NCBI GenBank assembly: GCA_022510745.1
Contig: JAFLSY010000006.1
Coordinates: forward strand, 149,591 to 213,590
Source of the DNA: Lachnospiraceae bacterium
Lineage (GTDB): Bacteria; Bacillota; Clostridia; Lachnospirales; Lachnospiraceae
Reading direction: 5' to 3'
DNA length: 64,000 nt
In this document: positions 33,509-42,415 of the stretch, one piece after another
Layout of the letters: each line of letters opens with the position of its first letter
Numbering within the stretch: the first letter of the stretch is position 1
Program-made: the position numbers and the translations under genes
The notes under the pieces: generated by a model
Databases searched by the model: none
What the model was told of the DNA's origin: nothing
What the model saw: the letters and a program-made list of their open reading frames with translations, nothing else

Positions 33509-34108
33509 GTGAAAGGTGAAAAAGGAGAAAGGCGAAAGCAAGAACTTCTGAAAATTGCATATCGGATGTTTATTCAAAAAGGGTATGAGGAAACAAGTAT
33601 AGATGAGATCATTGCTGAGGCTCATATTGCCAAAGGGACTTATTACTACTACTTTCCCAGCAAGGAAGCTACTCTCGAAGAAGTCATCAATATGATGATA
33701 AATGGTGAAGTAGAGCGGGCAAAAGCAATGTTGTCTGCCCCGATTCCCGTTCCTCAAAAGCTGGTCGGCGTTATCACGTCGCTGCGACCGGAACAGGGGG
33801 AAACCAATATTTCCGATGCATTGAATCAAAAAGAAAATATCATCATGCATGAAAAGATCAGCAGACGGATTGTTGATGAAGCTGTGCCGCTTCTGGCAGA
33901 AGTCGTATGCGAGGGCATTGCGCAGGGATTGTTTGCTTGTGACCATATCGAAGAACGTGTCCGAATGATTTTGATTATGAGCCAGCACTTGTTTGACAAC
34001 GGTAATTTTAGTGAAGGGGATATAAAGGTCTTTATTGATATGGTTGAAAAAACACTTGGTGCGCCGCCTGATACACTTGGATTTATTCGTCAGCTGATAA
34101 ATCAGTAA
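33509..34108 (+). CDS. TetR/AcrR-family regulator
   Basis: 199 residues. The helix-turn-helix (about 12-58) is KIAYRMFIQKGYEETSIDEI, HIAKGTYYYYFPSKE. The remainder is the helical ligand and dimer domain. GTG start; no better in-frame ATG with a ribosome site exists upstream. It heads an operon with MFS and ABC exporters, so it is probably a drug- or metabolite-responsive repressor. Confidence 0.92.
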   Translation: MKGEKGERRKQELLKIAYRMFIQKGYEETSIDEIIAEAHIAKGTYYYYFPSKEATLEEVINMMINGEVERAKAMLSAPIPVPQKLVGVITSLRPEQGETNISDALNQKENIIMHEKISRRIVDEAVPLLAEVVCEGIAQGLFACDHIEERVRMILIMSQHLFDNGNFSEGDIKVFIDMVEKTLGAPPDTLGFIRQLINQ

Positions 34109-34154
34109 AATGAGAATTACTTATTGAAAGTATTGAGATAGGAGAGAGCATATT

Positions 34155-35390
34155 ATGAGAAATAGTGGTTCGGGTTTTAAAAAATTTTTGTTATTATGGG
34201 CCGGGGAATTGATTTCATCAATAGGTGGCGGTCTTACAAGCTTTGGCCTGGCTGTGTATGTATTCAATGAGACAGGAAGTGCTGCAAGCATGGCGGTGGT
34301 ATCACTTCTTGCGTTTCTTCCTACTTTGATACTTTCTGCTCCGGCAGGAGTGTTGGCAGACCGTTACGACAGAAGATTATTGATGATGCTCGGAGACGGA
34401 CTTTCAGGACTTGGAATTCTTTATATTTTAATATGTATGATCAGCGGTCATGCTTCCTTGACGCAGATATGCATTGGTGTGTTGATCAGCTCTGTTTTTT
34501 CCGCTTTGTTAGAACCCTCGTACAGGGCAACTATAACAGATATTCTGACGAAAGAAGAGTATTCCAAAGCCAGCGGTATGGTCAGTCTGGCAGGCAGTGC
34601 AAGGTATCTTATATCTCCTATGCTGGCAGGTTTTCTTCTGGCAGTAAGCGACATCAAGCTGTTGCTCATTATAGATATTTGCACTTTTATTGTAACGGTC
34701 ACTACGACACTGGTCGTAAAACGAGGGATTACCGGAAAAGAAATTATCAACCAGGATTCATTTATAAGCAGCTTCAAGGAGGGCTGGAAAGCAATCACCG
34801 AAAAACGAGGTGTTTTTGTTTTGATCATCATGTCAAGTGTTGTGACTTGCTTTATGGGAACATTTCAGATTTTAGCAGAGCCGATGGTGCTTGATTTTGC
34901 CGATAGTACAACCTTGGGAATTGTCGAAACGGTCTGTGCCTGCGGAATGTTGGTTTCGAGTCTGATTCTAGGCATAAAAGGTATAAAAAGCGGATATGCC
35001 AAGGTTCTGAGCATTTCCCTTGCTTTCAGCGGAATAACAATGGCCGGATTCGGGCTAAAGCAGAATGTATATCTGATGTGTGCGGCCGGATTTTTGTTCT
35101 TTGCCACTCTTCCATTTACGAATAACTGTCTGGATTATCTTGCCAGAACAAATATTCCGGATGAAAAACAAGGGCGCGCATGGGGCTTGATCGGATTCTT
35201 ATCACAGTTAGGATATGTATTTGCCTATGGATTATCAGGAATACTGGCAGATAGTATTTCCGTAAATCTGAACGTAAGTGTAGGAATAGGAGCAGCATAT
35301 GTGGTGATGATCTCCGGTGCTCTGCTGCTTCTGACATCAATTATTTTATCCTTATTGAGTTCTGTAAAAGAATTGGAAAGGAAAGAATAA
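34155..35390 (+). CDS. MFS transporter
   Basis: 411 residues with 12 predicted membrane helices; the loop between helices 2 and 3 has the MFS motif GVLADRYDRRLLMMLGDGLS. The layout matches the DHA3-like drug-efflux branch (MFS_3). AGGAGAGAG precedes the ATG. The ABC permease starts immediately after the stop (no gap), so these two are co-translated. Substrate unknown. Confidence 0.92.
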   Translation: MRNSGSGFKKFLLLWAGELISSIGGGLTSFGLAVYVFNETGSAASMAVVSLLAFLPTLILSAPAGVLADRYDRRLLMMLGDGLSGLGILYILICMISGHASLTQICIGVLISSVFSALLEPSYRATITDILTKEEYSKASGMVSLAGSARYLISPMLAGFLLAVSDIKLLLIIDICTFIVTVTTTLVVKRGITGKEIINQDSFISSFKEGWKAITEKRGVFVLIIMSSVVTCFMGTFQILAEPMVLDFADSTTLGIVETVCACGMLVSSLILGIKGIKSGYAKVLSISLAFSGITMAGFGLKQNVYLMCAAGFLFFATLPFTNNCLDYLARTNIPDEKQGRAWGLIGFLSQLGYVFAYGLSGILADSISVNLNVSVGIGAAYVVMISGALLLLTSIILSLLSSVKELERKE

Positions 35391-37769
35391 ATGAAAATAC
35401 ATATCAAGTTATTGGTAAATGATTTTCGGAAAAGGGCTTGGAAAAATATTGTCTTATTTGTGTTTATGCTCTTGTCAGTGACAATTGCTGCTTCTGTGGT
35501 GTTAATGTTATCACAGCTTTTTTCGTCCATAACATCAATGTATGAAACAGCAAAGCCGCCGCACTTTCTGCAAATGCACATTGGAACTATTGAGCAAGCA
35601 GATATTGATGAATTTAACGAGAACTTCCCGGGCGTCACATATTGGCAAACGGCTCCTATGATAGATCTTTACGGAGAGGATATTACAGTTTCGGGAGAGG
35701 ATAAATATGATACGCTTTCAGATTGCCGTCTGGATATAAGCTTTGTTAAGCAGAATAACGGGTATGATGTTCTTCTTGATGAAAAAAGAATGCCGTTACA
35801 TTTGATGGCCGGAGAAATTGGTGTTCCGATGATCATTCTTGACCAGTACGATATTTCACTTGGAGATAAGATCATTATCAGTGCGGACGGCACCAGAAAA
35901 CAGTTCACTGTGGCAGCTTACGTTTACGACGGTATGATGAACTCAACGACCTGTTCCTCAACAAGATTTCTTATAAGCGATGCCGACTTTGATTTATTAT
36001 TAGGGAACATAGGTGAAACGGAATATCTCATTGAAACATATTTTACAGACAGTTCGCTTGCGTCGGCTTACCAGACTGCATATGAAGAAAGCGACAAAAA
36101 TCTGCCGAAGAACGGGCAAGCGATTACCTACACGATAATATTCCTGCTGAGTGCGCTGACAGATATTCTGACTGCGTTTGTTTTTGTTCTTACAGGAATT
36201 ATGCTTATTATTGTAGTCATTATTTGCCTGCGGTACGTAATACTGGCCGAGCTTGAAGATGATGTGGTTGAAATAGGTACAATGAAGTCCATTGGTATTC
36301 CGGATAAAGGGATAGAAAATCTTTATCTTGCCAAGATCAGAATCCTTATGTCTATGGCAGGTATTGTCGGATTTATACTGGCGCTATTGCTTCTTCCGGT
36401 TTTTACAGGTCATATCAGCAGATTTTTCGGGGAGCAGCCGCTTGATGTCCGGTTTCTCCTGTTGGCTGCTGTGGCTGTTGTATTGATATATTGCATTATT
36501 CTGTTGTTTGCAAAAAAAGTATTGAAACAGATAAAGACAAAAACCATCGTTGATCTGCTTGTTTTGAATGATGGATTCAGTAAAAAAGTAAAGATAAAAA
36601 GCGGACTGCACAAATCTGGAAAATTATCCGTAAATGCACTGATCGGACTGCAGGAGGTCCGCAGGGGATATGGAATCGTATTTACGCTGATGCTGATAAT
36701 TACGATTCTGGTCATGGTACCGATACGTTCCCTGCAAACGATGCAGGCTCAGGATTTTGTTACATACATGGGAAGTCCGATCTGCGATCTGCTCATAGAG
36801 GTTACACAGGGCGAATCGTTAGAGGAGAGAAATGCAGAGCTTTCTAAGCTGCTCAGTGAAGAAGCAGAAATGGGCTGTATTCAGAATATTGATGTATTGC
36901 GGCGTGTACGTCTGCAAGCGTTTGGCAGTATGGGCGAACCGGTAGGAGTGCATATTGATACCGGCTTATCAGCCGGAAAGGGAATTGTTTATCTTAGCGG
37001 TTCAAAACCGTCTGATGAAAAGCATATTGCATTGTCCTATCTTCTTGCCGATGAACTTGGAAAAGAAATAGGAGATATGCTAGACATTACAGCCGGTAAT
37101 CAGACATATAGTTTTGAAATCTGCGGTATTTATCAGGACGTTACAAGCGGAGGAAGAACAGCAAAAACGTTATATGATTTTCCGGGTGAGGCATCAGAAA
37201 AATATACTTATCAGTTAGAATTGTCCGCTGATGGTACATCAGCTTCTGATATTTCGGCTGATGAATTTGCTGATAATCTGAAATCAAAACTAGGAAGCGG
37301 CTACAGCATAAAGAGTATGGATGGCTTCCTTGATCAGACATTAGGAGGGGTTACCGCTGGTCTTGGTCAGGCAGTTTATCTTGTTATCGTGATAAGCTTT
37401 GTTATAACTATTTTCATTGTGCTGTTATTCATGGAACTCCGGTTAGCAAGGACCATGCGTGCTCTGGCAGAAAAAATTGCAATTGGTATTCCGATAAAGG
37501 CAATTTGTATTCAGGAGCTTTATCCGATGCTTTTTACCGGAGGGGCAGGTGTGATCTTAGGTATTACTCTGACGGAATTGATAGGAGAAAAGCTTGTCAG
37601 CGCATTGTTTTCTCTGCTTGGATTAGGAATAACAAGCTTTTCTTTTTCGCCTATGACAATAGGCTGCATTCTTGTTCCGGTCAGCTTGATCTCAATTCTT
37701 GCAATCATTAATTTAAGCGTTTGTATGAAGATCCAAAAGATCGATATATCCGGATATGTCAACCAGTAA
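35391..37769 (+). CDS. ABC transporter permease (FtsX-like)
   Basis: 792 residues. One N-terminal membrane helix (about 18-42) and an external domain precede the first FtsX module (about 240-385). A cytosolic or external segment follows, then another helix near 430 and the second FtsX module (about 660-785). It differs from the 16204 permease, without the TLKxLGFRDR repeats; the equivalent reads TMKSIGIPDKGIENLY. Paired with the ATPase 32 bases downstream. Confidence 0.9.
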   Translation: MKIHIKLLVNDFRKRAWKNIVLFVFMLLSVTIAASVVLMLSQLFSSITSMYETAKPPHFLQMHIGTIEQADIDEFNENFPGVTYWQTAPMIDLYGEDITVSGEDKYDTLSDCRLDISFVKQNNGYDVLLDEKRMPLHLMAGEIGVPMIILDQYDISLGDKIIISADGTRKQFTVAAYVYDGMMNSTTCSSTRFLISDADFDLLLGNIGETEYLIETYFTDSSLASAYQTAYEESDKNLPKNGQAITYTIIFLLSALTDILTAFVFVLTGIMLIIVVIICLRYVILAELEDDVVEIGTMKSIGIPDKGIENLYLAKIRILMSMAGIVGFILALLLLPVFTGHISRFFGEQPLDVRFLLLAAVAVVLIYCIILLFAKKVLKQIKTKTIVDLLVLNDGFSKKVKIKSGLHKSGKLSVNALIGLQEVRRGYGIVFTLMLIITILVMVPIRSLQTMQAQDFVTYMGSPICDLLIEVTQGESLEERNAELSKLLSEEAEMGCIQNIDVLRRVRLQAFGSMGEPVGVHIDTGLSAGKGIVYLSGSKPSDEKHIALSYLLADELGKEIGDMLDITAGNQTYSFEICGIYQDVTSGGRTAKTLYDFPGEASEKYTYQLELSADGTSASDISADEFADNLKSKLGSGYSIKSMDGFLDQTLGGVTAGLGQAVYLVIVISFVITIFIVLLFMELRLARTMRALAEKIAIGIPIKAICIQELYPMLFTGGAGVILGITLTELIGEKLVSALFSLLGLGITSFSFSPMTIGCILVPVSLISILAIINLSVCMKIQKIDISGYVNQ

Positions 37770-37801
37770 GGCTATGACTATATAGTGCGAGGAGAAAGAA
37801 C

Positions 37802-38545
37802 ATGAGTATTTTAGAAGCAAAAGGTTTATGCAAGAACTACGGTGGAGGCAATATTCTTTCAGACATAGATTTTCAGATCAATGTGGGAGAATTCGTTGCC
37901 GTAATGGGACAATCGGGCGGTGGAAAGTCAACGCTTTTGTATTGTATCAGCGGAATGGACGAGCCCTCATCTGGAAAAATATATTTTGACGGGGCTGACA
38001 TGACAGATATGTCAGATAAGCAAATGCAGGAACTCCGATTGAAAAGAATGGGATTTGTTTTCCAGAAGCCAAGCTTTTTAAAAAATCTTTCTATCATTGA
38101 TAATATTGTGTATCCTGCATTCCAATTAGGAGAAGCAGACCGTTCCGAAATTGTTAAGGAAGCTATGGCGCTCATGGAAGAGATGGGGATTTCATCTGTT
38201 GCGGAACATGATATTTATAAGGTTTCGGGCGGGCAGCTTCAGCGGGCAGCGATCTGCAGAGCAATGATAAATCACCCGGATATTCTGTTCGGTGATGAGC
38301 TTACAGGAGCGCTTAACTCATCAACCACAAGAGAGGTTTCAGGTATTATTGATAATATAAATAAAAAAGGGACAACTGTTTTATTGGTTACACATGACGC
38401 AAATGTAGCTGTACATGCTGATAAAGTAATTTATTTAGAGGACGGCAGAATAATGGATACATTAAATCTTGGCAAGTATGACGAGGGCAGCGCCGGGTCA
38501 CGTGATGCGGAGATGAAAACATGGCTTAAAAAGATGAAATTCTGA
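37802..38545 (+). CDS. ABC transporter ATP-binding protein
   Basis: 247 residues. Walker A is GQSGGGKST (36-44), the signature VSGGQLQRAAICRAM, and Walker B ILFGDELTGALNSST. The D-loop Asp is replaced by Asn and the usual DEPTGALD Pro by Leu; the catalytic Glu is kept. These changes may slow hydrolysis. It completes the ABC exporter with the preceding permease. Confidence 0.93.
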   Translation: MSILEAKGLCKNYGGGNILSDIDFQINVGEFVAVMGQSGGGKSTLLYCISGMDEPSSGKIYFDGADMTDMSDKQMQELRLKRMGFVFQKPSFLKNLSIIDNIVYPAFQLGEADRSEIVKEAMALMEEMGISSVAEHDIYKVSGGQLQRAAICRAMINHPDILFGDELTGALNSSTTREVSGIIDNINKKGTTVLLVTHDANVAVHADKVIYLEDGRIMDTLNLGKYDEGSAGSRDAEMKTWLKKMKF

Positions 38546-38600
38546 CAGGACCTACCAGCCCTGAAAAAATGCAAAGAATAATGAGGGAGAAAGCATTGAG

Positions 38601-39911
38601 ATGGTAACAGAGTTCATTGATATACTGGAAACAGCGGCAGTTACATTAAGCGGTTTTTTAGCAAAAAAATATGTATTCTTAGAGCCTGATATGGAAACTA
38701 AGAAACAGCGTATCTTTTACATGATCAGTTTTTTCCTTATTACCGGCGTATTTTTTGTTTTTGGAAAAGATGCGGCAATAATAGTAACCGGTGTTCTGAT
38801 CGGACTGAATATCTGTCTGGGCAGAAAAAAACACCGTCTGCGGGGACTGTTTTTGATGATACCGCTTATGGGCATTATCAACGGGCTTTTGATGCCGATC
38901 ATGCTTGTGCCGCCGTATCTGCTTTCTCTGTCAGTGCAGGGAACACTGATATATCAGGTTATGGTTTACGGGATATTGTCCGTACTGTTGATTTTTTTCT
39001 ATGTAAAAGGGCGGAAATGGCGCATTTGGTTTCATGAGAATATGAGGCACAGGAGTCTGCGAATATCAGAGAAGTATCTGCTTTGGATGGTTGGGATCTT
39101 GATGATGTTCTTCTCCAATTCGGGGATCATGCGGATTGTGGCGGAGAGAGGAAATTTGCAGGCGGCGGATGGCTCTTACGGACGCGAGATGATGTCATTT
39201 CTCAGTATCAGCAGTATGGCAGCATTTATCATGACGATTACCATTATCGTGCTGATCATGCAGGGTAATAAACGTTCTTTTTATCATGAACAGGTTTCTA
39301 ATATGCAGTCCGGTATGATTTCGTTCATGGCTGAGGTCGTGGAGAACAGGGACGACAATACAGGCGGACATATCAGACGCACGGCAAAATATGTGGAGGG
39401 CATCGCAAAAGAGCTTAAAAGACAGGGTACATACAGCGATGTTTTGACTGACAAGTATATGAGGGACATGGTGGTGGCAGCGCCGCTTCACGATATCGGA
39501 AAGATACATATACCGGACACCGTCCTAAATAAGCCGGGAAGACTGACGGAAGAAGAATTTGAGATTATGAAAACGCATACCACGGCAGGACAGGGACTGC
39601 TTACCCATGCAAAGGCAGATCTTGGTGAGTCAGAGTATTTGAATATAGCGGTGGAGATGGCGGCGTATCATCATGAGTGGTGGAACGGAAAAGGGTATCC
39701 TTATGGTATCAGTGGGGAAGAAATACCGCTTTGTGCGAGAATTATGGCAGTAGCGGACGTTTTTGACGCCCTGACTTCCAAACGCTGTTATAAAGATGCC
39801 ATGCCGATTGAAAAGGCGTATGCAATCATCCGGGAGGAATCCGGCACACATTTTGAACCGGCGGTTGTGGAGGCGTTTTTTGTAGTGGCAAAGATGGAGG
39901 GATTACTGTAA
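38601..39911 (+). CDS. Membrane HD-GYP phosphodiesterase
   Basis: 436 residues. Six or seven membrane helices occupy 1-225. The HD-GYP domain (about 245-430) has NRDDNTGGHIRRTAKYVEGI, HDIGKIHIPDTVLNKPG, HHEWWNGKGYP and ADVFDALTSKRCYK, so metal ligands and GYP loop are intact. c-di-GMP hydrolysis at the membrane is expected. It lies 55 bases behind the ABC ATPase gene and probably on the same transcript. Its end overlaps the convergent HxlR gene by 9 bases. Confidence 0.92.
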   Translation: MVTEFIDILETAAVTLSGFLAKKYVFLEPDMETKKQRIFYMISFFLITGVFFVFGKDAAIIVTGVLIGLNICLGRKKHRLRGLFLMIPLMGIINGLLMPIMLVPPYLLSLSVQGTLIYQVMVYGILSVLLIFFYVKGRKWRIWFHENMRHRSLRISEKYLLWMVGILMMFFSNSGIMRIVAERGNLQAADGSYGREMMSFLSISSMAAFIMTITIIVLIMQGNKRSFYHEQVSNMQSGMISFMAEVVENRDDNTGGHIRRTAKYVEGIAKELKRQGTYSDVLTDKYMRDMVVAAPLHDIGKIHIPDTVLNKPGRLTEEEFEIMKTHTTAGQGLLTHAKADLGESEYLNIAVEMAAYHHEWWNGKGYPYGISGEEIPLCARIMAVADVFDALTSKRCYKDAMPIEKAYAIIREESGTHFEPAVVEAFFVVAKMEGLL

Positions 39912-40244
39912 TGCTTTTGATTTCAGTGCTTTGTAATTCTCTCCCCAAGTTTGCATAGAGGCAAGGATCGGACGCATGGTTTCTCCTAATTCCGATAGGG
40001 CATACTCAACTCTCGGCGGAACTTCCGGATAAACGGTTCGAGTGATAATTCCATCGGCCTCCATAGAACGCAGACTGTCAGTCAGTACTTTTTGACTGAT
40101 TCCATCTAAATTTTTCTGCAATTCATTAAAGCGCCATGGGCGCACAAGCAGATTTCGCATGATCAACAGCTTCCATTTGTTGCCGATAAGTTGTACGGTA
40201 GTTGCGACAGGGCATTCGGGGAGCAATTCAGCCTTTGTTTTCAT
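39903..40244 (-). CDS. HxlR-family regulator with conserved N-terminal cysteine
   Basis: 113 residues from the ATG at 40244, which has GGAGG 7 bases before it; an in-frame TTG further up is not needed. The winged helix reads CPVATTVQLIGNKWKLLIMR, RFNELQKNLDGISQKVLTDS and YPEVPPRVEYALSELG. Cys11 stands where YodB, HypR and related thiol sensors of electrophiles keep theirs. It is divergent from the ACGX peptide operon, which also contains a nitroreductase, a classical HxlR target. It probably controls both directions through the tandem palindromes at 40311-40350. Confidence 0.92.
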   Translation of the reverse strand: MKTKAELLPECPVATTVQLIGNKWKLLIMRNLLVRPWRFNELQKNLDGISQKVLTDSLRSMEADGIITRTVYPEVPPRVEYALSELGETMRPILASMQTWGENYKALKSKALQ

Positions 40245-40284
40245 AGCAAACCTCCAATACTTCAAAAAAGAATGTTACATATTA

Positions 40285-40313
40285 ATTCTACTGTATTATT
40301 ATTAAAATTTCAA
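40285..40313 (-). promoter_or_regulatory. Promoter of the HxlR gene
   Basis: On the minus strand TTGAAA (40313-40308), 17 bases, TAGAAT (40290-40285). The -35 overlaps the edge of the first operator repeat. Confidence 0.6.
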
Positions 40314-40350
40314 TAGTTACCTAAAGGTACCAATAGTTACCTAAAGGTAA
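40311..40350. promoter_or_regulatory. Tandem HxlR operators
   Basis: Two directly repeated 20-mers, CAATAGTTACCTAAAGGTAC (40311-40330) and the same with a final A (40331-40350), 19 of 20 identical. Each has the palindromic core GTTACC-TAAA-GGTA(A)C, like the TACCT-N-AGGTA sites of HxlR proteins. They touch the HxlR -35 but end 23 bases before the -35 of the peptide operon, so repression of hxlR and activation of the peptide operon are both possible. Confidence 0.8.
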
Positions 40351-40373
40351 CTATGTTATAAAAAGGTGCGTGC

Positions 40374-40401
40374 TTGTTGAAAATATTGCCGCCTGTATAA
40401 T
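40374..40401 (+). promoter_or_regulatory. Promoter of the ACGX operon
   Basis: TTGTTG (40374-40379), 16 bases, TATAAT (40396-40401). The -10 is perfect and the -35 poor, which suits an activator-dependent promoter. Confidence 0.65.
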
Positions 40402-40452
40402 GATAACCACAGAGAGAAAATCTTTCTGAATACATAAAGGAGGGTTATTGCA

Positions 40453-40656
40453 ATGGCACTTTCTAATCTTGCCGGATGGAATGAGAATCAGACAGCTTCC
40501 GCCTGCGGCACTTCTTGTGGCGCTTCTGAAAAAAACGTTTCCGAAGGAAACGTGGAGGAGAAACCTGCTGCTTGTGGTTCAGCCTGCGGCGCTTCTGAAA
40601 AGCCCGAGGAGAAACCCGCATCCTGCGGTTCAGCCTGCGGCGCTGGCAATAAGTAA
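40453..40656 (+). CDS. ACGX-repeat RiPP precursor peptide
   Basis: 67 residues. The leader ALSNLAGWNENQTASA is followed by three modules of Cys-Gly-x-x-Cys-Gly at residues 18-23 (CGTSCG), 41-46 (CGSACG) and 58-63 (CGSACG), spaced by Glu/Lys/Pro-rich linkers. AAAGGAGGG gives a very strong ribosome site. A radical SAM/SPASM enzyme follows. The combination matches the ACGX system known from annotation, in which the enzyme is thought to form thioether links from Cys to a nearby residue. The structure of any product is unknown. Confidence 0.88.
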   Translation: MALSNLAGWNENQTASACGTSCGASEKNVSEGNVEEKPAACGSACGASEKPEEKPASCGSACGAGNK

Positions 40657-40672
40657 GCCATCCAAATCAAAA

Positions 40673-40708
40673 GTGGTTTCCGGCAGAAGTATTTCTGCCG
40701 GAAACTAC
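40673..40708 (+). promoter_or_regulatory. 16-bp intercistronic hairpin
   Basis: GTGGTTTCCGGCAGAA (40673-40688) pairs with TTCTGCCGGAAACTAC (40693-40708) around GTAT, with one G-U pair and no U run. It lies between the peptide and maturase genes. Probably an RNA processing or stabilising element that keeps peptide mRNA above maturase mRNA. Confidence 0.7.
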
Positions 40709-40736
40709 GAATGTTCCATTCAAATATTGAATGAAT

Positions 40737-40752
40737 GCCCGCTAAAGCGGGC
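40737..40752 (+). promoter_or_regulatory. Hairpin next to the maturase ribosome site
   Basis: GCCCGC-TAAA-GCGGGC, immediately before AGGGAG (40753-40758) and the ATG at 40767. It could tune translation of the maturase. Confidence 0.5.
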
Positions 40753-40766
40753 AGGGAGTATAAATT

Positions 40767-41819
40767 ATGAAACAATATTTTGCTTTTCAGTGGCATATAA
40801 CTGATGAATGTGACCAGCGGTGCAAGCATTGCTACATATTTTCGGAGAATAATTGCAAAAAACCGGATGCTATGGATTGGCAACAGATAGAGGATACTTT
40901 TTATAACTGCTTGGACTTCTGCGAAATGTATGACCGGCTGCCCTACTTCTATGTCACGGGTGGCGATCCTATTCTGCATCCTGATTTTTGGAAGTTGCTT
41001 GCTCTTTTGAAAGAGCGTGATATTCCGTTTACAATTCTTGGCAACCCGTTCCACTTAAGCGATGAGGTGTGTCAAAAGCTGAAAGACCACGGTTGTCAAA
41101 AATACCAGCTTTCCCTAGACGGCATAAGGGAAACTCACGATTGGTTTCGTAAGCCGGGTTCCTTTGATATTACTTTGGACAAAATTGCCTGTATCAAAAA
41201 AGCGGGTATCCGAAGCGTGATCATGTCGACGGTTTCCGGTACGAATATTGATGAAATTCCTGATCTTATTGATATAGTGGTTGCAGCGAAGGTGGATGTG
41301 TTCGCTTTTGCCCGCTACTGTCCCACAAGTGAGGAAAAAGAAATAAATATTGCACCTACACAATATCGTGAACTGCTTGCAGCCTGTGATAAGAAATTCA
41401 AGGAGTACGAAGCGGCAGGGTGTGTAACCTATTTTAACAAAAAGGATCATCTCTGGACACTGTATGAGTATGAAACAGGAGAATTCAAAATCCCTGAAAC
41501 AGCAGAAGCAGATAAGATTTATGGAGGCTGTAACTGCGGCAACTGCCATTTGACAATTTTACCGAATGGAGATATTTATGCCTGCCGCAGGGTACCAAAT
41601 AGCCGTGTGGCAAATGTTTTCGAAGACAGGCTGGCGGATGTGTGGGTCTGTGAAATGGAAGCTTATCGGGAATATAATAAGTTTAAGAAATGCGGTAAAT
41701 GCGAACTGAAGGCATGGTGCCGTGGCTGCCCCGCTGTTGCCAGTGGTTCAAGCAGCGCTAAGACGGCTGATGAAAGATTTTATGATATTGATCCACAATG
41801 CTGGAAGGAAGTGATATAA
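40767..41819 (+). CDS. Radical SAM/SPASM maturase, ACGX system
   Basis: 350 residues. The radical SAM cluster motif is C15-DQR-C19-KH-C22 in HITDECDQRCKHCYIFSEN, followed by YVTGGDPILHP (SAM binding). The C-terminal SPASM domain has CNCGNCHLTILPNGDIYACR and KKCGKCELKAWCRGCP plus a final Cys near 345, enough for two auxiliary [4Fe-4S] clusters. It acts on the adjacent Cys-Gly repeat peptide, by analogy with thioether-forming maturases. The stop overlaps the nitroreductase start (TAATG). Confidence 0.92.
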   Translation: MKQYFAFQWHITDECDQRCKHCYIFSENNCKKPDAMDWQQIEDTFYNCLDFCEMYDRLPYFYVTGGDPILHPDFWKLLALLKERDIPFTILGNPFHLSDEVCQKLKDHGCQKYQLSLDGIRETHDWFRKPGSFDITLDKIACIKKAGIRSVIMSTVSGTNIDEIPDLIDIVVAAKVDVFAFARYCPTSEEKEINIAPTQYRELLAACDKKFKEYEAAGCVTYFNKKDHLWTLYEYETGEFKIPETAEADKIYGGCNCGNCHLTILPNGDIYACRRVPNSRVANVFEDRLADVWVCEMEAYREYNKFKKCGKCELKAWCRGCPAVASGSSSAKTADERFYDIDPQCWKEVI

Positions 41820-42397
41820 TGGAATTGTTAGAAGCAATCAAAAACAGAAGATCCATCAGAAAATATCAGGCGAAGCAAATCCCAAAGGAGGATTTGGAAA
41901 AAATCATAGAAGCCGGTACTTATGCATCCAATGCGGGTGGCGGTCAGCGGAGCATGATTGTGGGGATACGCAATATAGAGCTTGTGGAGAAGCTTGGCAG
42001 AATGAATATGGCGCATTTTGACCGCAGTAGATTGATCGGTTCTTATGTTTCCAAGGAGCAGCCGAGTGTGATTGACGATCCTGCCATTAAGAGTGGCTTT
42101 TACGGGGCCCCTGCACTTTGTATTGTATTTGCCCAAAAGGATTTTATGTATGGGATTCCGGATGCTTTTTGTTGTGCGGAAACCATGCTGATGGAAGCCT
42201 ATGATTTGGGGATAGCTTCCTGTATTGTTTCCCGTGCGGAAGAAACATTTGACAATGAGATTGGAACGGCACTACTGAAAGAATGGGGAGTGCCGGAGAA
42301 TTATATTGCCCGCTGTTTTGTAACGCTGGGATATTGTGACGGGGAATATCCTGTGAGTAAACCGAGAAAGCCCGGCAGAATTAAAATTATTGAATAA
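41819..42397 (+). CDS. Nitroreductase-family FMN protein
   Basis: 192 residues from the ATG in the TAATG overlap. N-terminal AIKNRRSIRKYQAKQIPKED and TYASNAGGGQRSMIVGIRNI is the FMN phosphate site; FYGAPALCIVFAQKD and CCAETMLMEAYDLGIASC complete the fold. It has the ordinary nitroreductase length for small members. In RiPP clusters such enzymes can oxidise or reduce residues; under HxlR control they reduce quinones or nitro compounds. Both readings fit the site. Confidence 0.9.
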   Translation: MELLEAIKNRRSIRKYQAKQIPKEDLEKIIEAGTYASNAGGGQRSMIVGIRNIELVEKLGRMNMAHFDRSRLIGSYVSKEQPSVIDDPAIKSGFYGAPALCIVFAQKDFMYGIPDAFCCAETMLMEAYDLGIASCIVSRAEETFDNEIGTALLKEWGVPENYIARCFVTLGYCDGEYPVSKPRKPGRIKIIE

Positions 42398-42415
42398 AGG
42401 AATGGGGGTCTCACG

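Noticed and set aside
40311..40350. Tandem repeats as the start of a CRISPR array
   Set aside because: Only two adjacent copies with no spacer; palindromic core and position fit HxlR operators.
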